A stretch of DNA of 64,000 nt from SG8-30 sp963695085. Its GTDB lineage: Bacteria; Pseudomonadota; Gammaproteobacteria; Steroidobacterales; Steroidobacteraceae. The DNA lies in contig CAVOFV010000008.1 in assembly GCA_963695085.1 (NCBI GenBank), forward strand, positions 248,001 to 312,000. The letters are read 5' to 3'. The notes under the pieces were generated by a model. It did no database searches and was not told the DNA's origin. It saw only the letters and a list, made by a program, of their open reading frames with translations. This document shows, in pieces, positions 24,236-31,960 of this stretch (positions within the stretch are counted from its first letter, which is position 1; every line of letters starts with the position of its first letter). The position numbers and the translations under genes are program-made.

Positions 24236-24454
24236 TCACTTCCTGCGGCCGAACAGCAGCAGCAGGGTGCCGGCCGCAATGGATCCCGCGCCGGCCCACC
24301 GCGGAATCTGCACGGTCTCTTTCTCCTTCATCGAGAACTCGATGCCCGCCAGCTTCGTCTCGTGCGTTTCCTTGGTGTAGTCGAACTTGCCGTACGCCAG
24401 TCCCAGCGTCCCGGCCACGATCAGTACGACCCCGACGATCTGTTTCACCCACAT
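24236..24454 (-). CDS. Small membrane protein with two helices
   Basis: A 72-residue protein: one hydrophobic helix at residues 4-22, a polar middle with GKFDYTKETHETKLAGIEFSMKEKE, and a second helix near residues 51-68 ending in GRRK. An AAGGAGA ribosome site precedes the ATG. This hairpin layout is common among small inner-membrane proteins of unknown function. It lies 40 bases downstream of another small membrane gene on the same strand, so they may be co-transcribed. Confidence 0.75.
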   Translation of the reverse strand: MWVKQIVGVVLIVAGTLGLAYGKFDYTKETHETKLAGIEFSMKEKETVQIPRWAGAGSIAAGTLLLLFGRRK

Positions 24455-24494
24455 GTCCGGTCTCCTTGCCGCCGAGCCCGCCTGGGCCCGGTCA

Positions 24495-24821
24495 TCAGTG
24501 CATCCGCAGTTGCGACAGAATGAAGAAATTGATGGCGAGCGATTCGACCAGCACGGCCGCCGCCAGCCACACGCGCCCCGGTGTGGAGGGCCATCCGGCA
24601 TTCCCCTGCCTTCTATGGATGATCAGCTCGACGATCCACCACGCCGCCGTGACGAGCGGCGTGCACACGAACAGCACGATCAACGTGCCGAATGCGGCAT
24701 CGGTGTGGTTCCAGCCCCCGAGCAGGTCGAATCGTCCGCCGACCATCAGCAGCAACAGCACCTGCGGCAGCAGCAGGGCCACGGCTCCGAGGGCGTTCTT
24801 CAGCACGGCTGGCTCCGTCAT
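24495..24821 (-). CDS. Multi-helix membrane protein of unknown function
   Basis: A 108-residue protein with three hydrophobic helices (LGAVALLLPQVLLLLMV, FGTLIVLFVCTPLVTAAWWIV, VWLAAAVLVESLAINFFIL). The ATG at 24821 is used; a TTG at 24836 is an alternative, and neither has a strong ribosome site. I do not recognise the family. It is the first gene of a small - strand group with the two-helix protein and perhaps the TrpF-like gene. Confidence 0.65.
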   Translation of the reverse strand: MTEPAVLKNALGAVALLLPQVLLLLMVGGRFDLLGGWNHTDAAFGTLIVLFVCTPLVTAAWWIVELIIHRRQGNAGWPSTPGRVWLAAAVLVESLAINFFILSQLRMH

Positions 24822-24978
24822 GTGCGGACCGGCCAAGGCTAGCCTATACGGACCCGCCGGTCATGACCGACCGCGGCGGCCGCGCCTGGCTGCCGTGGCG
24901 GCTCCGCTGTTGGACCCGCATTCGGCCAGAAACAGATGACGGCCTGCGGGGATGCTGCCTGCGCGCTAGAATCGGCAC

Positions 24979-25233
24979 ATGCCCACCTACGATTACCTCT
25001 GCGAGGCCAACGGGCGCATCGTCGAGGTCTCGCACAAGATGACCGAACGGCTGGCCACCTGGGGCGAGTTGTGCGCGCGCGCCGGCGTCGAGCCCGGCGG
25101 GACGCGCAAGGCGAGCCCCGTCACCCGCCTGATCACGGGCGGCGCGGTGATTTCCAGCGGCAATCTCGGCAGCACCGAGCGTCCCTGCGATTACGGCACG
25201 CCGTGCGGCGGCTGCGCGTGCGCGCCGGAGTGA
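24979..25233 (+). CDS. FmdB-like zinc-ribbon protein
   Basis: An 84-residue protein starting MPTYDYLCEANGRIVEVSHKM, the FmdB/CxxC-CxxC-SSSS family opening, but the usual CxxC knuckles are reduced to single Cys residues. The end has a Cys cluster, CDYGTPCGGCACAPE. Family members are of uncertain role; some were first linked to formamidase gene regulation. It lies 31 bases before dapF on the same strand. Confidence 0.8.
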   Translation: MPTYDYLCEANGRIVEVSHKMTERLATWGELCARAGVEPGGTRKASPVTRLITGGAVISSGNLGSTERPCDYGTPCGGCACAPE

Positions 25234-25264
25234 GCCACCGGACGCCTCTTCAGGCAGGACCGCC

Positions 25265-26092
25265 ATGAAGTTCGCCTTCACCAAGATGCACGGGCTCGGC
25301 AATGACTTCATCGTCTTCGATGCCCCGTCCGACGGCCCGCCGCCTGCCGAGGTGCTCGAACGGCTGGCCGACCGGCATACCGGCATCGGCTTCGACCAGG
25401 CGCTGATGCTCGAACCTCCGCACCGCGAAGGCACCGCGGTCTACTACCGCGTCTTCAACGCCGACGGCCGCGAGGTCGAGCAATGTGGCAACGGCGCCCG
25501 CTGCATCGCCAGCATCGTCAGCGCACGTCGCGGCAACGGTCCGGGACTGCTGGTCATGGACAGCCATGGCGGGCTGGTGCGCGCCCGCGTGCGGGATGAC
25601 GGGCTGGTGTCGGTGGCCATGGCCATCCCGAATTTCGACCCGGCGTCGCTGCCGTTCGAGGCGAGCGGTGAAGCGAGCGTGTATCCGCTGGTCGTCGGCG
25701 AGCGGACCGTGGAGATCGGCGCGGTGTCCATCGGCAATCCGCACGCGGTGATCCGCGTGCCTGCCGTCGCCGACGCGCCGGTGGACCGGCTCGGTCCGGC
25801 GATCGAGCACCACCCGCGGTTTCCCAAGCGGGTCAACGTCGGCTTCATGGAAGTGGTGGATGCCGGCCATGTCCGGCTGCGCGTGCATGAGCGCGGTACC
25901 GGCGAGACACGGGCCTGCGGCACCGGCGCATGCGGCGCCGTCGCCGTCGGGCGCCGTCACGGCCTGCTCGGCGAGGACGTGAACGTGGACCTGCCGGGCG
26001 GGCGCCTGATGGTCCAGTGGAAAGGCCCGGGCGAGCCGATCTGGCTGACCGGGCCGGCGGAAATTTCATACCAGGGCGAGGTGGCGATATGA
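25265..26092 (+). CDS. dapF: Diaminopimelate epimerase
   Basis: Converts LL- to meso-diaminopimelate for lysine and peptidoglycan synthesis. The 275-residue protein carries both catalytic cysteines: Cys74 in EQCGNGARC and Cys218 in TRACGTGACGA. The N-terminal signature KMHGLGNDFIV is also present. It heads a tightly packed series with DUF484 and xerC; its stop overlaps the DUF484 start by four bases. This gene order is conserved in gammaproteobacteria, which supports the taxonomic guess. Confidence 0.97.
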   Translation: MKFAFTKMHGLGNDFIVFDAPSDGPPPAEVLERLADRHTGIGFDQALMLEPPHREGTAVYYRVFNADGREVEQCGNGARCIASIVSARRGNGPGLLVMDSHGGLVRARVRDDGLVSVAMAIPNFDPASLPFEASGEASVYPLVVGERTVEIGAVSIGNPHAVIRVPAVADAPVDRLGPAIEHHPRFPKRVNVGFMEVVDAGHVRLRVHERGTGETRACGTGACGAVAVGRRHGLLGEDVNVDLPGGRLMVQWKGPGEPIWLTGPAEISYQGEVAI

Positions 26093-26796
26093 CGCGCAAG
26101 GCAGGGGCGGGGCCGGCCTCGGCGGTGACCGACGACGTGAGTGTCGCCGAATACCTGGAGGCCTTTCCGGATTTCTTCGAGCGCCACCCGCAGCTGCTGC
26201 AGCGCATCCGCCTGCCGGACGGCCGCAACGGCGGCGCCACCGTTTCGCTGCTCGAGCGCCAGGTCGCGGTGTTGCGTGAGCGCAATCTCCAGCTCGACCG
26301 CCGTCTCGAGGAATTCATCGAGATCGCGCACGCCAACGATGAACTGGCCGCGAGGATCCACCGGCTGACGACGCGGCTGGTGCACGCGCGCAGCCTCGAG
26401 CAGGTGGTCGATGCCGTCGAGGCCTCGCTGCGTGAGGATTTCGACGTGCAGCGCGCCATGCTCGTGTTGTTCCGCGAAGACGCGGGCCTGGCCGCCCGCG
26501 AGTCGCACTTCGTGCGCCTGACCAGCCGCGACGCGCCGGAGATGCGCGGCTTCGAGACGCTGTTCAACAGCGGCCGGCCGCGCTGCGGCCAGGTGCGCGA
26601 CTCGCAGCGCGACTACCTGTTCGGCGCCGCCGGCGCCGGTATCGGCTCGGTGGCGCTGACGCCCATCGGTCCCGGCGGCAGCGTCGGGCTGCTCGCCTGC
26701 GGCGCAGCCAGCGCGAACCGCTTCAACCCGTCCATGAGCACGGAGTTCCTCGCGCGGATCGGCGAGTTGATCGCCGCCGCGGTCGCGGCGGGGTAA
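26089..26796 (+). CDS. DUF484 family protein, GAF-like
   Basis: A 235-residue protein with the DUF484 opening VAEYLEAFPDFFERHPQLLQRIRLPD, a helical linker containing LLERQVAVLRERN, and a GAF-like C-terminal domain ending GSVGLLACGAASANRFNPSM and GTEFLARIGEL-like text. Its ATG overlaps the dapF stop (ATGA), and its TAA shares a base with the xerC ATG. The position between dapF and xerC is the usual one for the family, but its function has not been settled. Confidence 0.93.
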   Translation: MTRKAGAGPASAVTDDVSVAEYLEAFPDFFERHPQLLQRIRLPDGRNGGATVSLLERQVAVLRERNLQLDRRLEEFIEIAHANDELAARIHRLTTRLVHARSLEQVVDAVEASLREDFDVQRAMLVLFREDAGLAARESHFVRLTSRDAPEMRGFETLFNSGRPRCGQVRDSQRDYLFGAAGAGIGSVALTPIGPGGSVGLLACGAASANRFNPSMSTEFLARIGELIAAAVAAG

Positions 26797-27698
26797 TGGA
26801 CGAGAAGGCTGCAGCCTGGGTCGAGCGCTTCTTCACGCACCTGCGCACCGAACGCCGGCTGTCGCAGCACACGAGTTCAAACTACCGTCGCGACATCGAG
26901 TCGTTCGCGGCATTCTGCGACCGGGACGAGCTGGCCGGCTGGAAGGCGGTGGACAATTTCCATGTGCGCAGCTACGCGGCGCAGGAACATCGCAATGGCC
27001 TGGCGCCGCGCAGTATCCAGCGCCGGCTGTCCGCACTGCGCAGCTTCTTCAGCTACCTCGTTCGCGAGGGAGCGTTGAAGGCCAACCCGGCCGCTGAGAT
27101 CCGCGCCCCCAAGGCCGCAAAGCGGCTGCCCAAGACGCTGGATGCAGACCGCATGGCCCGCTTGCTCGAGCCACCCGCGGACGAGCCGCTGGCGCGGCGT
27201 GACCACGCCATGATGGAACTGCTGTACAGCTCCGGGTTGCGGCTGGCCGAGCTGGTCGGGGTGGACCTGACCGACATCGACCTTGGCGACCGCACCGTCC
27301 GCGTGCTGGGCAAGGGCTCGAAGACCCGCGTCCTGCCGGTCGGCCGGCACGCGGTTGCGGCGATCCAGGCCTGGCTCGGGGACCGGGGCGCGCTGGCGAA
27401 GCCGGATTGCACCGCGTTGTTTGTCACGCAGGCTGGCCGGCGGCTAGGCGTGCGCGGTGTGCAACAGCGGATTGCGCGCGCCGCGCGCCTGCAGGGCATC
27501 GATATGCGGGTCCACCCGCACCTGTTCCGCCATTCCTTCGCCTCGCACCTGCTGGAGTCCAGCGGCGACCTGCGCGGCGTCCAGGAGTTGCTCGGCCACT
27601 CCGACATCAGCACGACGCAGATCTATACGCACCTTGATTTCCAGCACCTGGCCCGCATCTACGACAAGGCGCACCCGCGCGCGCGCCGCCGCAAGTAG
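26796..27698 (+). CDS. xerC: Tyrosine recombinase XerC
   Basis: Acts with XerD at the dif site to resolve chromosome dimers. The 300-residue protein has the SAM-like N-terminal domain and the complete catalytic set: Arg149, Lys173, His242, Arg245, His268 and nucleophile Tyr277 (HPHLFRHSFASHLL, LGHSDISTTQIYTHL). The context dapF-DUF484-xerC identifies it as XerC rather than XerD or an integrase. Its start overlaps the previous stop and hslV follows after nine bases. Confidence 0.97.
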   Translation: MDEKAAAWVERFFTHLRTERRLSQHTSSNYRRDIESFAAFCDRDELAGWKAVDNFHVRSYAAQEHRNGLAPRSIQRRLSALRSFFSYLVREGALKANPAAEIRAPKAAKRLPKTLDADRMARLLEPPADEPLARRDHAMMELLYSSGLRLAELVGVDLTDIDLGDRTVRVLGKGSKTRVLPVGRHAVAAIQAWLGDRGALAKPDCTALFVTQAGRRLGVRGVQQRIARAARLQGIDMRVHPHLFRHSFASHLLESSGDLRGVQELLGHSDISTTQIYTHLDFQHLARIYDKAHPRARRRK

Positions 27699-27707
27699 GC
27701 TCCCGCC

Positions 27708-28259
27708 ATGCCCAAACACGCTTTTCAGCCCCACGGAACCACCATCCTGTCCGTGCGCCGCGGCGGCATGGTCGCGATGGGCGGCGACGGCCAGGTGACG
27801 CTTGGCCAGACGATCATGAAGGGCAACGCCCGCAAGGTGCGCCGCCTGTACGACGGCAAGGTGCTGGCGGGGTTCGCCGGCGGCACGGCTGACGCCTTCA
27901 CGCTGTTCGAGCGTTTCGAGGGCAAGCTGGAGAAGTTCGGCAACCTGACGCGCGCCGCGATCGAGCTTGCCAAGGACTGGCGCACCGACCGCGCGCTCAG
28001 GCGGCTCGAGGCGCTGCTGTGCGTCGCCGACGCCGGCGCGTCGCTGGTCATTTCCGGCAATGGCGATGTCATCGAGCCCGAGAACAACATCATGGCGATC
28101 GGTTCCGGCGGTCCTTTTGCGCAGGCCGCCGCGCGCGCCCTGATGGAAAACACCGAACTCAGCGCACGCGAGATCGTCGAGCGCGCCATGACCATCGCCG
28201 CCGACATCTGCATCAACACCAACCGCAACCTCGTCGTGGACGAGCTGCAGGCGCCCTGA
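27708..28259 (+). CDS. hslV: ATP-dependent protease subunit HslV
   Basis: Proteolytic chamber subunit of the HslUV (ClpYQ) protease. The 183-residue protein is made with a short propeptide; removal after Gly10 exposes the catalytic Thr11 (HG/TTILSVRRGG), as in many proteobacteria. The GGDGQVTLG and GSGGPFAQAAARAL blocks are intact. hslU follows after 19 bases. It lies directly behind xerC, so any heat-shock promoter would have to be internal to that gene; I did not find a clear one. Confidence 0.97.
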   Translation: MPKHAFQPHGTTILSVRRGGMVAMGGDGQVTLGQTIMKGNARKVRRLYDGKVLAGFAGGTADAFTLFERFEGKLEKFGNLTRAAIELAKDWRTDRALRRLEALLCVADAGASLVISGNGDVIEPENNIMAIGSGGPFAQAAARALMENTELSAREIVERAMTIAADICINTNRNLVVDELQAP

Positions 28260-28278
28260 GCGCTGCCACGGAGCCGCC

Positions 28279-29607
28279 GTGACCCAGATGACGCCGCGCG
28301 AAATCGTCGAGGAACTCGACAAGCACATCATCGGCCAGGACGACGCCAAGCGCGCCGTCGCCGTCGCCCTGCGCAACCGCTGGCGCCGCATGCAGGTCGC
28401 CGAGCCCCTGCGGCAGGAAATCACGCCCAAGAACATCCTCATGATCGGTCCGACCGGCGTCGGCAAGACCGAGATCGCCCGGCGCCTGGCGCGGCTGGCG
28501 CGCGCGCCGTTCATCAAGGTCGAGGCGACCAAGTTCACCGAGGTCGGCTACGTGGGCCGGGAAGTGGACTCGATCGTCAAGGACCTCGTGGACGTGGCGG
28601 TCAAGCTGACCCGCGAGGAGGCGACGGCCAAGGTCCGTCACCGCGCCCAGGACGCGGCCGAGGAACGGATTCTCGACGTCCTGCTGCCGCGGCCGCAGGA
28701 CGCGGCCGGCAATGCCGCGCCGGCGCGCGACGCGGACACACGGCAGAAGTTCCGCAAGATGTTGCGCGAGGGCGAGCTCGATGACCGTGACATCGAGGTG
28801 CAGCTGCAGGCGGTGCCGGCCGGTCTCGAGATCTTCGGCCCGCCGGGCATGGAGGACATGAGCCAGCAGCTGCAGCAGATATTCCAGAACCTCGGCGGTG
28901 GCCGCACCCGCACGCGCAAGATGCGGGTCCGCGACGCGCTGAAGGCGCTGACCGACGACGAGGCCGCGCGCATGATCAACGAGGAGGAACTGCGGACCCG
29001 GGCCGTGGCGGCCGCCGAGCAGAACGGCATCGTGTTCCTCGACGAACTCGACAAGATCTGCCGGCGCGGCGAAACAGTCGGCGCCGACGTGTCCCGCGAG
29101 GGCGTGCAGCGCGACCTGCTGCCGCTGGTCGAGGGCTGCACGGTCAGCACCAAGTACGGGATGATCAAGACCGACCACATCCTGTTCATCGCTTCCGGCG
29201 CGTTCCACATGTCCAAGCCGTCGGACCTGATCCCGGAACTGCAGGGCCGCTTCCCGATCCGCGTCGAGCTGAACCCGCTGCGGGTCGAGGACTTCGAGCG
29301 CATCCTGACGGAGCCGGATGCCTCGCTGTGCACCCAGTACCAGGCGCTGCTCGCGACCGAGGGCGTGTCGGTCGAGTTCGCACGGGACGGCATCGCCAGG
29401 CTTGCCCAGATCGCATGGTCCGTCAACGAACAGACGGAGAACATCGGGGCACGGCGCCTGTATACGGTCATGGAGCGGCTGCTGGAACGTGTCTCGTTCG
29501 ACGCGCCGGACCGCGACGGCACGACCGTCACGGTCGACGCGGCGTTTGTCGAGGCAAACCTGGGGGCGTTGCTCAAGGACGAAGACCTGAGCCGCTACAT
29601 CCTGTGA
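28279..29607 (+). CDS. hslU: HslU ATPase subunit of the HslVU protease
   Basis: AAA+ unfoldase that feeds substrates to HslV. The 442-residue protein begins at a GTG (MTQMTPREIVEELDKHIIGQ fits the family start) and has Walker A IGPTGVGKTE, Walker B IVFLDELDKI and sensor elements. The inserted I-domain lies between about residues 110 and 235, and the C-terminal tail ends LSRYIL, which docks into HslV. It is fully intact, so with hslV it forms a complete protease operon. Confidence 0.97.
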   Translation: MTQMTPREIVEELDKHIIGQDDAKRAVAVALRNRWRRMQVAEPLRQEITPKNILMIGPTGVGKTEIARRLARLARAPFIKVEATKFTEVGYVGREVDSIVKDLVDVAVKLTREEATAKVRHRAQDAAEERILDVLLPRPQDAAGNAAPARDADTRQKFRKMLREGELDDRDIEVQLQAVPAGLEIFGPPGMEDMSQQLQQIFQNLGGGRTRTRKMRVRDALKALTDDEAARMINEEELRTRAVAAAEQNGIVFLDELDKICRRGETVGADVSREGVQRDLLPLVEGCTVSTKYGMIKTDHILFIASGAFHMSKPSDLIPELQGRFPIRVELNPLRVEDFERILTEPDASLCTQYQALLATEGVSVEFARDGIARLAQIAWSVNEQTENIGARRLYTVMERLLERVSFDAPDRDGTTVTVDAAFVEANLGALLKDEDLSRYIL

Positions 29608-29632
29608 CACGACCACACGAGGCATCCAACCC

Positions 29633-30007
29633 ATGAGCATGGCCGAGCCCGGCGCGCCTGCCGAGATCAAGGTGAAGCGCAAGTCGCGCCTGCTGGAGGT
29701 GCACTTCCGCGACGGCGAGGTCTTTCGCCTGCCGTTCGAGTACCTGCGGGTCTACTCCCCGTCCGCCGAGGTGCGGGGTCACGGCGGCGGCGAGGGCAAG
29801 CTCGAACTCGCCAAGGAGGGTGTCCAGGTCACCGCAGTCGATCCGGTCGGCAATTACGCCGTGCGCCTGCACTTCGACGACGGGCACAACTCGGGTTTGT
29901 ACAGCTGGATCTACCTGTACGAACTGGGCGTCGAGTACGAGGAGAAGTGGGCGCATTACCTTGCGCGCTGCGAAAAGCTCGGCTACCAGCGCAGGCCGTT
30001 GCCGTAG
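29633..30007 (+). CDS. DUF971 domain protein
   Basis: A 124-residue stand-alone DUF971 (gamma-butyrobetaine hydroxylase N-terminal-like) protein. It contains SRLLEVHFRDGEVFRLPFEYLRVYSPSAEV and a GHNSGLYSWIYLYELG block. Single-domain members often sit behind hslU in gammaproteobacteria and have been proposed to work in iron-sulphur or iron handling, but the role here is not shown. It is 25 bases downstream of hslU, probably in the same transcript. Confidence 0.92.
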   Translation: MSMAEPGAPAEIKVKRKSRLLEVHFRDGEVFRLPFEYLRVYSPSAEVRGHGGGEGKLELAKEGVQVTAVDPVGNYAVRLHFDDGHNSGLYSWIYLYELGVEYEEKWAHYLARCEKLGYQRRPLP

Positions 30008-30056
30008 GCGCGGCTTTCCTGCCGCCTGATCGGGCGGCGGCACCGGCGATTCCAGC

Positions 30057-30533
30057 ATGCGGCGAGAACAACGTGACTACAGCCACGAGGTGTCCCGGCA
30101 TGGCTCGCCGGGCATCAGGGTCTTGTTCGCCGCGCTGGGGGCGGCATTCATCGCGCTCGGCGCGATCGGGATCTTCGTGCCGGTGCTGCCCACCGTGCCG
30201 CTGTGGCTGCTGGCTGCGGCCTGCTTCGCGCGATCCTCGACACGGGTCTACAACTGGCTGCTGAACCATGAGCGGTTCGGCCACGGGATCCGCGAGTGGC
30301 GGCATCATCGCAGCATCCCGTACCGGGCCAAGCTCGCCGCGCTAGCGCTGCTGGCCGCCAGCTTCGGCATGACCATCATCTTCCTGCTGCCGAACTGGCC
30401 CGCCCGCGCCGGCATGGCCGTCGCCGGCGTCCTGCTCGGGTCGTGGCTGTGGCGGCTGCCGTCACGGGACGCGCCGGGTCGCGGGCCCGCAAGGCCGGGT
30501 CAAGGCAGCGGCGGCGGCGATCCCCGGCCGTGA
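30057..30533 (+). CDS. DUF454 (YbaN-like) inner-membrane protein
   Basis: A 158-residue membrane protein with the YbaN family pattern GAIGIFVPVLPTVPLWLLAAACFARSS, then HERFGHGIREWRHHRSIPYRAK, then two further helices. Family function is unknown. The C-terminus is Gly/Pro/Arg-rich and probably disordered. The ribosome site is weak. It lies 49 bases after the DUF971 gene and 48 before ubiE on the same strand. Confidence 0.88.
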   Translation: MRREQRDYSHEVSRHGSPGIRVLFAALGAAFIALGAIGIFVPVLPTVPLWLLAAACFARSSTRVYNWLLNHERFGHGIREWRHHRSIPYRAKLAALALLAASFGMTIIFLLPNWPARAGMAVAGVLLGSWLWRLPSRDAPGRGPARPGQGSGGGDPRP

Positions 30534-30581
30534 GTTTCCCCGCCCGGCCCCGTAGAATTGCGTGACCGAGGCCAGTCCACG

Positions 30582-31343
30582 ATGAACACCCGTTCCAACG
30601 ACCCGCCGCCGAAAGTCGATTTCGGCTACGAGCAGGTTCCGCCCGAGGAAAAGGCGGGACGCGTGCGCGGCGTGTTCGATTCCGTCGCCGGCAAGTACGA
30701 CCTCATGAATGACCTCATGTCGGGCGGCATGCACCGGCTGTGGAAGCGCTTCACGCTGTCGCAGACCGGGCTGCGGCCCGGCCAGCATGCGTTGGACGTG
30801 GCGGGTGGAACCGGCGACCTCGCGGCCGGCATGGCCCGGCAGGTGGGCGCCGCGGGGTCGGTCGTGCTGTCCGACATCAACCGCGAGATGCTCGAGCGCG
30901 GCCGTGACCGGCTGCTGGACCGCGGCCTGACCGGCAACGTCGGGTATGTGCAGGCTGACGCCGAGCGGCTGCCGTTCGCGGACGGCCGGTTCGACTGCGT
31001 GACGATCGGCTTCGGCCTGCGCAACGTCACCGACAAGGCCACCGCGCTGGCTTCGATGCGGCGCGTGCTGCGCCCGGGCGGCCAGCTGCTGGTGCTGGAA
31101 TTCTCGCAGCCCGCGGCCCCGTTGCGGCCGCTGTACGACCTGTACTCGTTCCGGGTGCTGCCCGCGCTGGGGCGCATCGTGGCAGGCGATGCCGGCAGTT
31201 ACCGTTACCTGGCCGAGTCGATCCGCACGTTTCCCGACCAGCCCGCGCTGGCGGCCATGATGCGCGAGGCAGGATTCGACGGCTGCCGCTGGCACAACCT
31301 GAGCGGCGGCATCGTCGCGCTGCACCGCGGTTACGTCTTCTGA
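30582..31343 (+). CDS. ubiE: Ubiquinone/menaquinone biosynthesis C-methyltransferase UbiE
   Basis: SAM-dependent C-methylation of the quinone ring. The 253-residue protein has the SAM loop LDVAGGTGDLA and the UbiE signatures VFDSVAGKYDLMNDLMSGGMHRLWK and RVLRPGGQLLVLEFSQP. I use the ATG at 30582; an in-frame TTG at 30558 would add eight residues. It begins the block ubiE-ubiJ-ubiB, with only five bases to ubiJ. The quinone is most likely ubiquinone given the neighbouring ubiJ and ubiB. Confidence 0.96.
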   Translation: MNTRSNDPPPKVDFGYEQVPPEEKAGRVRGVFDSVAGKYDLMNDLMSGGMHRLWKRFTLSQTGLRPGQHALDVAGGTGDLAAGMARQVGAAGSVVLSDINREMLERGRDRLLDRGLTGNVGYVQADAERLPFADGRFDCVTIGFGLRNVTDKATALASMRRVLRPGGQLLVLEFSQPAAPLRPLYDLYSFRVLPALGRIVAGDAGSYRYLAESIRTFPDQPALAAMMREAGFDGCRWHNLSGGIVALHRGYVF

Positions 31344-31348
31344 TCGCC

Positions 31349-31960
31349 ATGAACGAGGAACCGCTTCTGCAGCCGCTGGAAGCCCTGCTCGACCGGCATG
31401 TCCAGGCCTCCTCGAAGGCCCGCGCGCTGGTCGCAACGCTGGAAGGCAGGGCGCTGGAAGTACGGGTCGCGCGCACGTCGCTGCGCCTGCGATTTACGGT
31501 CACCGCCGGCCGGCTCACGGTGCGTTTCGCAGGCGATGGCGTGCCGGACGCCGTCGTCGAAGGGCCGCCGCTTTCGCTGGCGGCGCTGGCGGGACCCCAG
31601 GCCGAGGACCGGGTCCGCGCCGGCGGCGTGAAGATCAGCGGCGACGCCGACACGGCCCGTTCATTCCGCGAGCTGTTTGCCGCCGCCCGGCCGGATTTCG
31701 AGGAGGAGTTGTCGCGCCTGACCGGCGACGTCGCGGCACATCACCTCGCCCGCGCGGCCCGCGATGCATTCGCCTTCGGGCAGCGCGTCATGGACACGTT
31801 CGCGCGCAACGTCGGCGAGTACCTGACGGAGGAAGGCCGCGAAGTCCCGGCACGGGCCGAGCTCGAAATGCTGCTCGGTGACGTCGACCGCCTGCGCGAG
31901 GACGTGGACCGCTTCGAGGCGCGACTGGCGCGCCTCGAGTCGTCGCGGGCGCGTTCATGA
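31349..31960 (+). CDS. ubiJ: Ubiquinone biosynthesis accessory factor UbiJ (SCP2 domain)
   Basis: Lipid-binding accessory protein of the aerobic ubiquinone (Ubi) complex. The 203-residue product has an SCP2-like sterol-carrier domain in the first 110 residues (VRFAGDGVPDAVVEGPPLSLAAL, GVKISGDADTARSFREL) and a C-terminal helical, coiled-coil end (ELEMLLGDVDRLREDVDRFEARLARLE). Both the domain layout and the place between ubiE and ubiB define the family. Its stop overlaps the ubiB start by four bases. Confidence 0.93.
   Translation: MNEEPLLQPLEALLDRHVQASSKARALVATLEGRALEVRVARTSLRLRFTVTAGRLTVRFAGDGVPDAVVEGPPLSLAALAGPQAEDRVRAGGVKISGDADTARSFRELFAAARPDFEEELSRLTGDVAAHHLARAARDAFAFGQRVMDTFARNVGEYLTEEGREVPARAELEMLLGDVDRLREDVDRFEARLARLESSRARS

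Noticed and set aside
28213..29682. Open frame antisense to hslU
   Set aside because: The frame exists only because hslU has strong third-position GC bias; hslU is intact and unambiguous.
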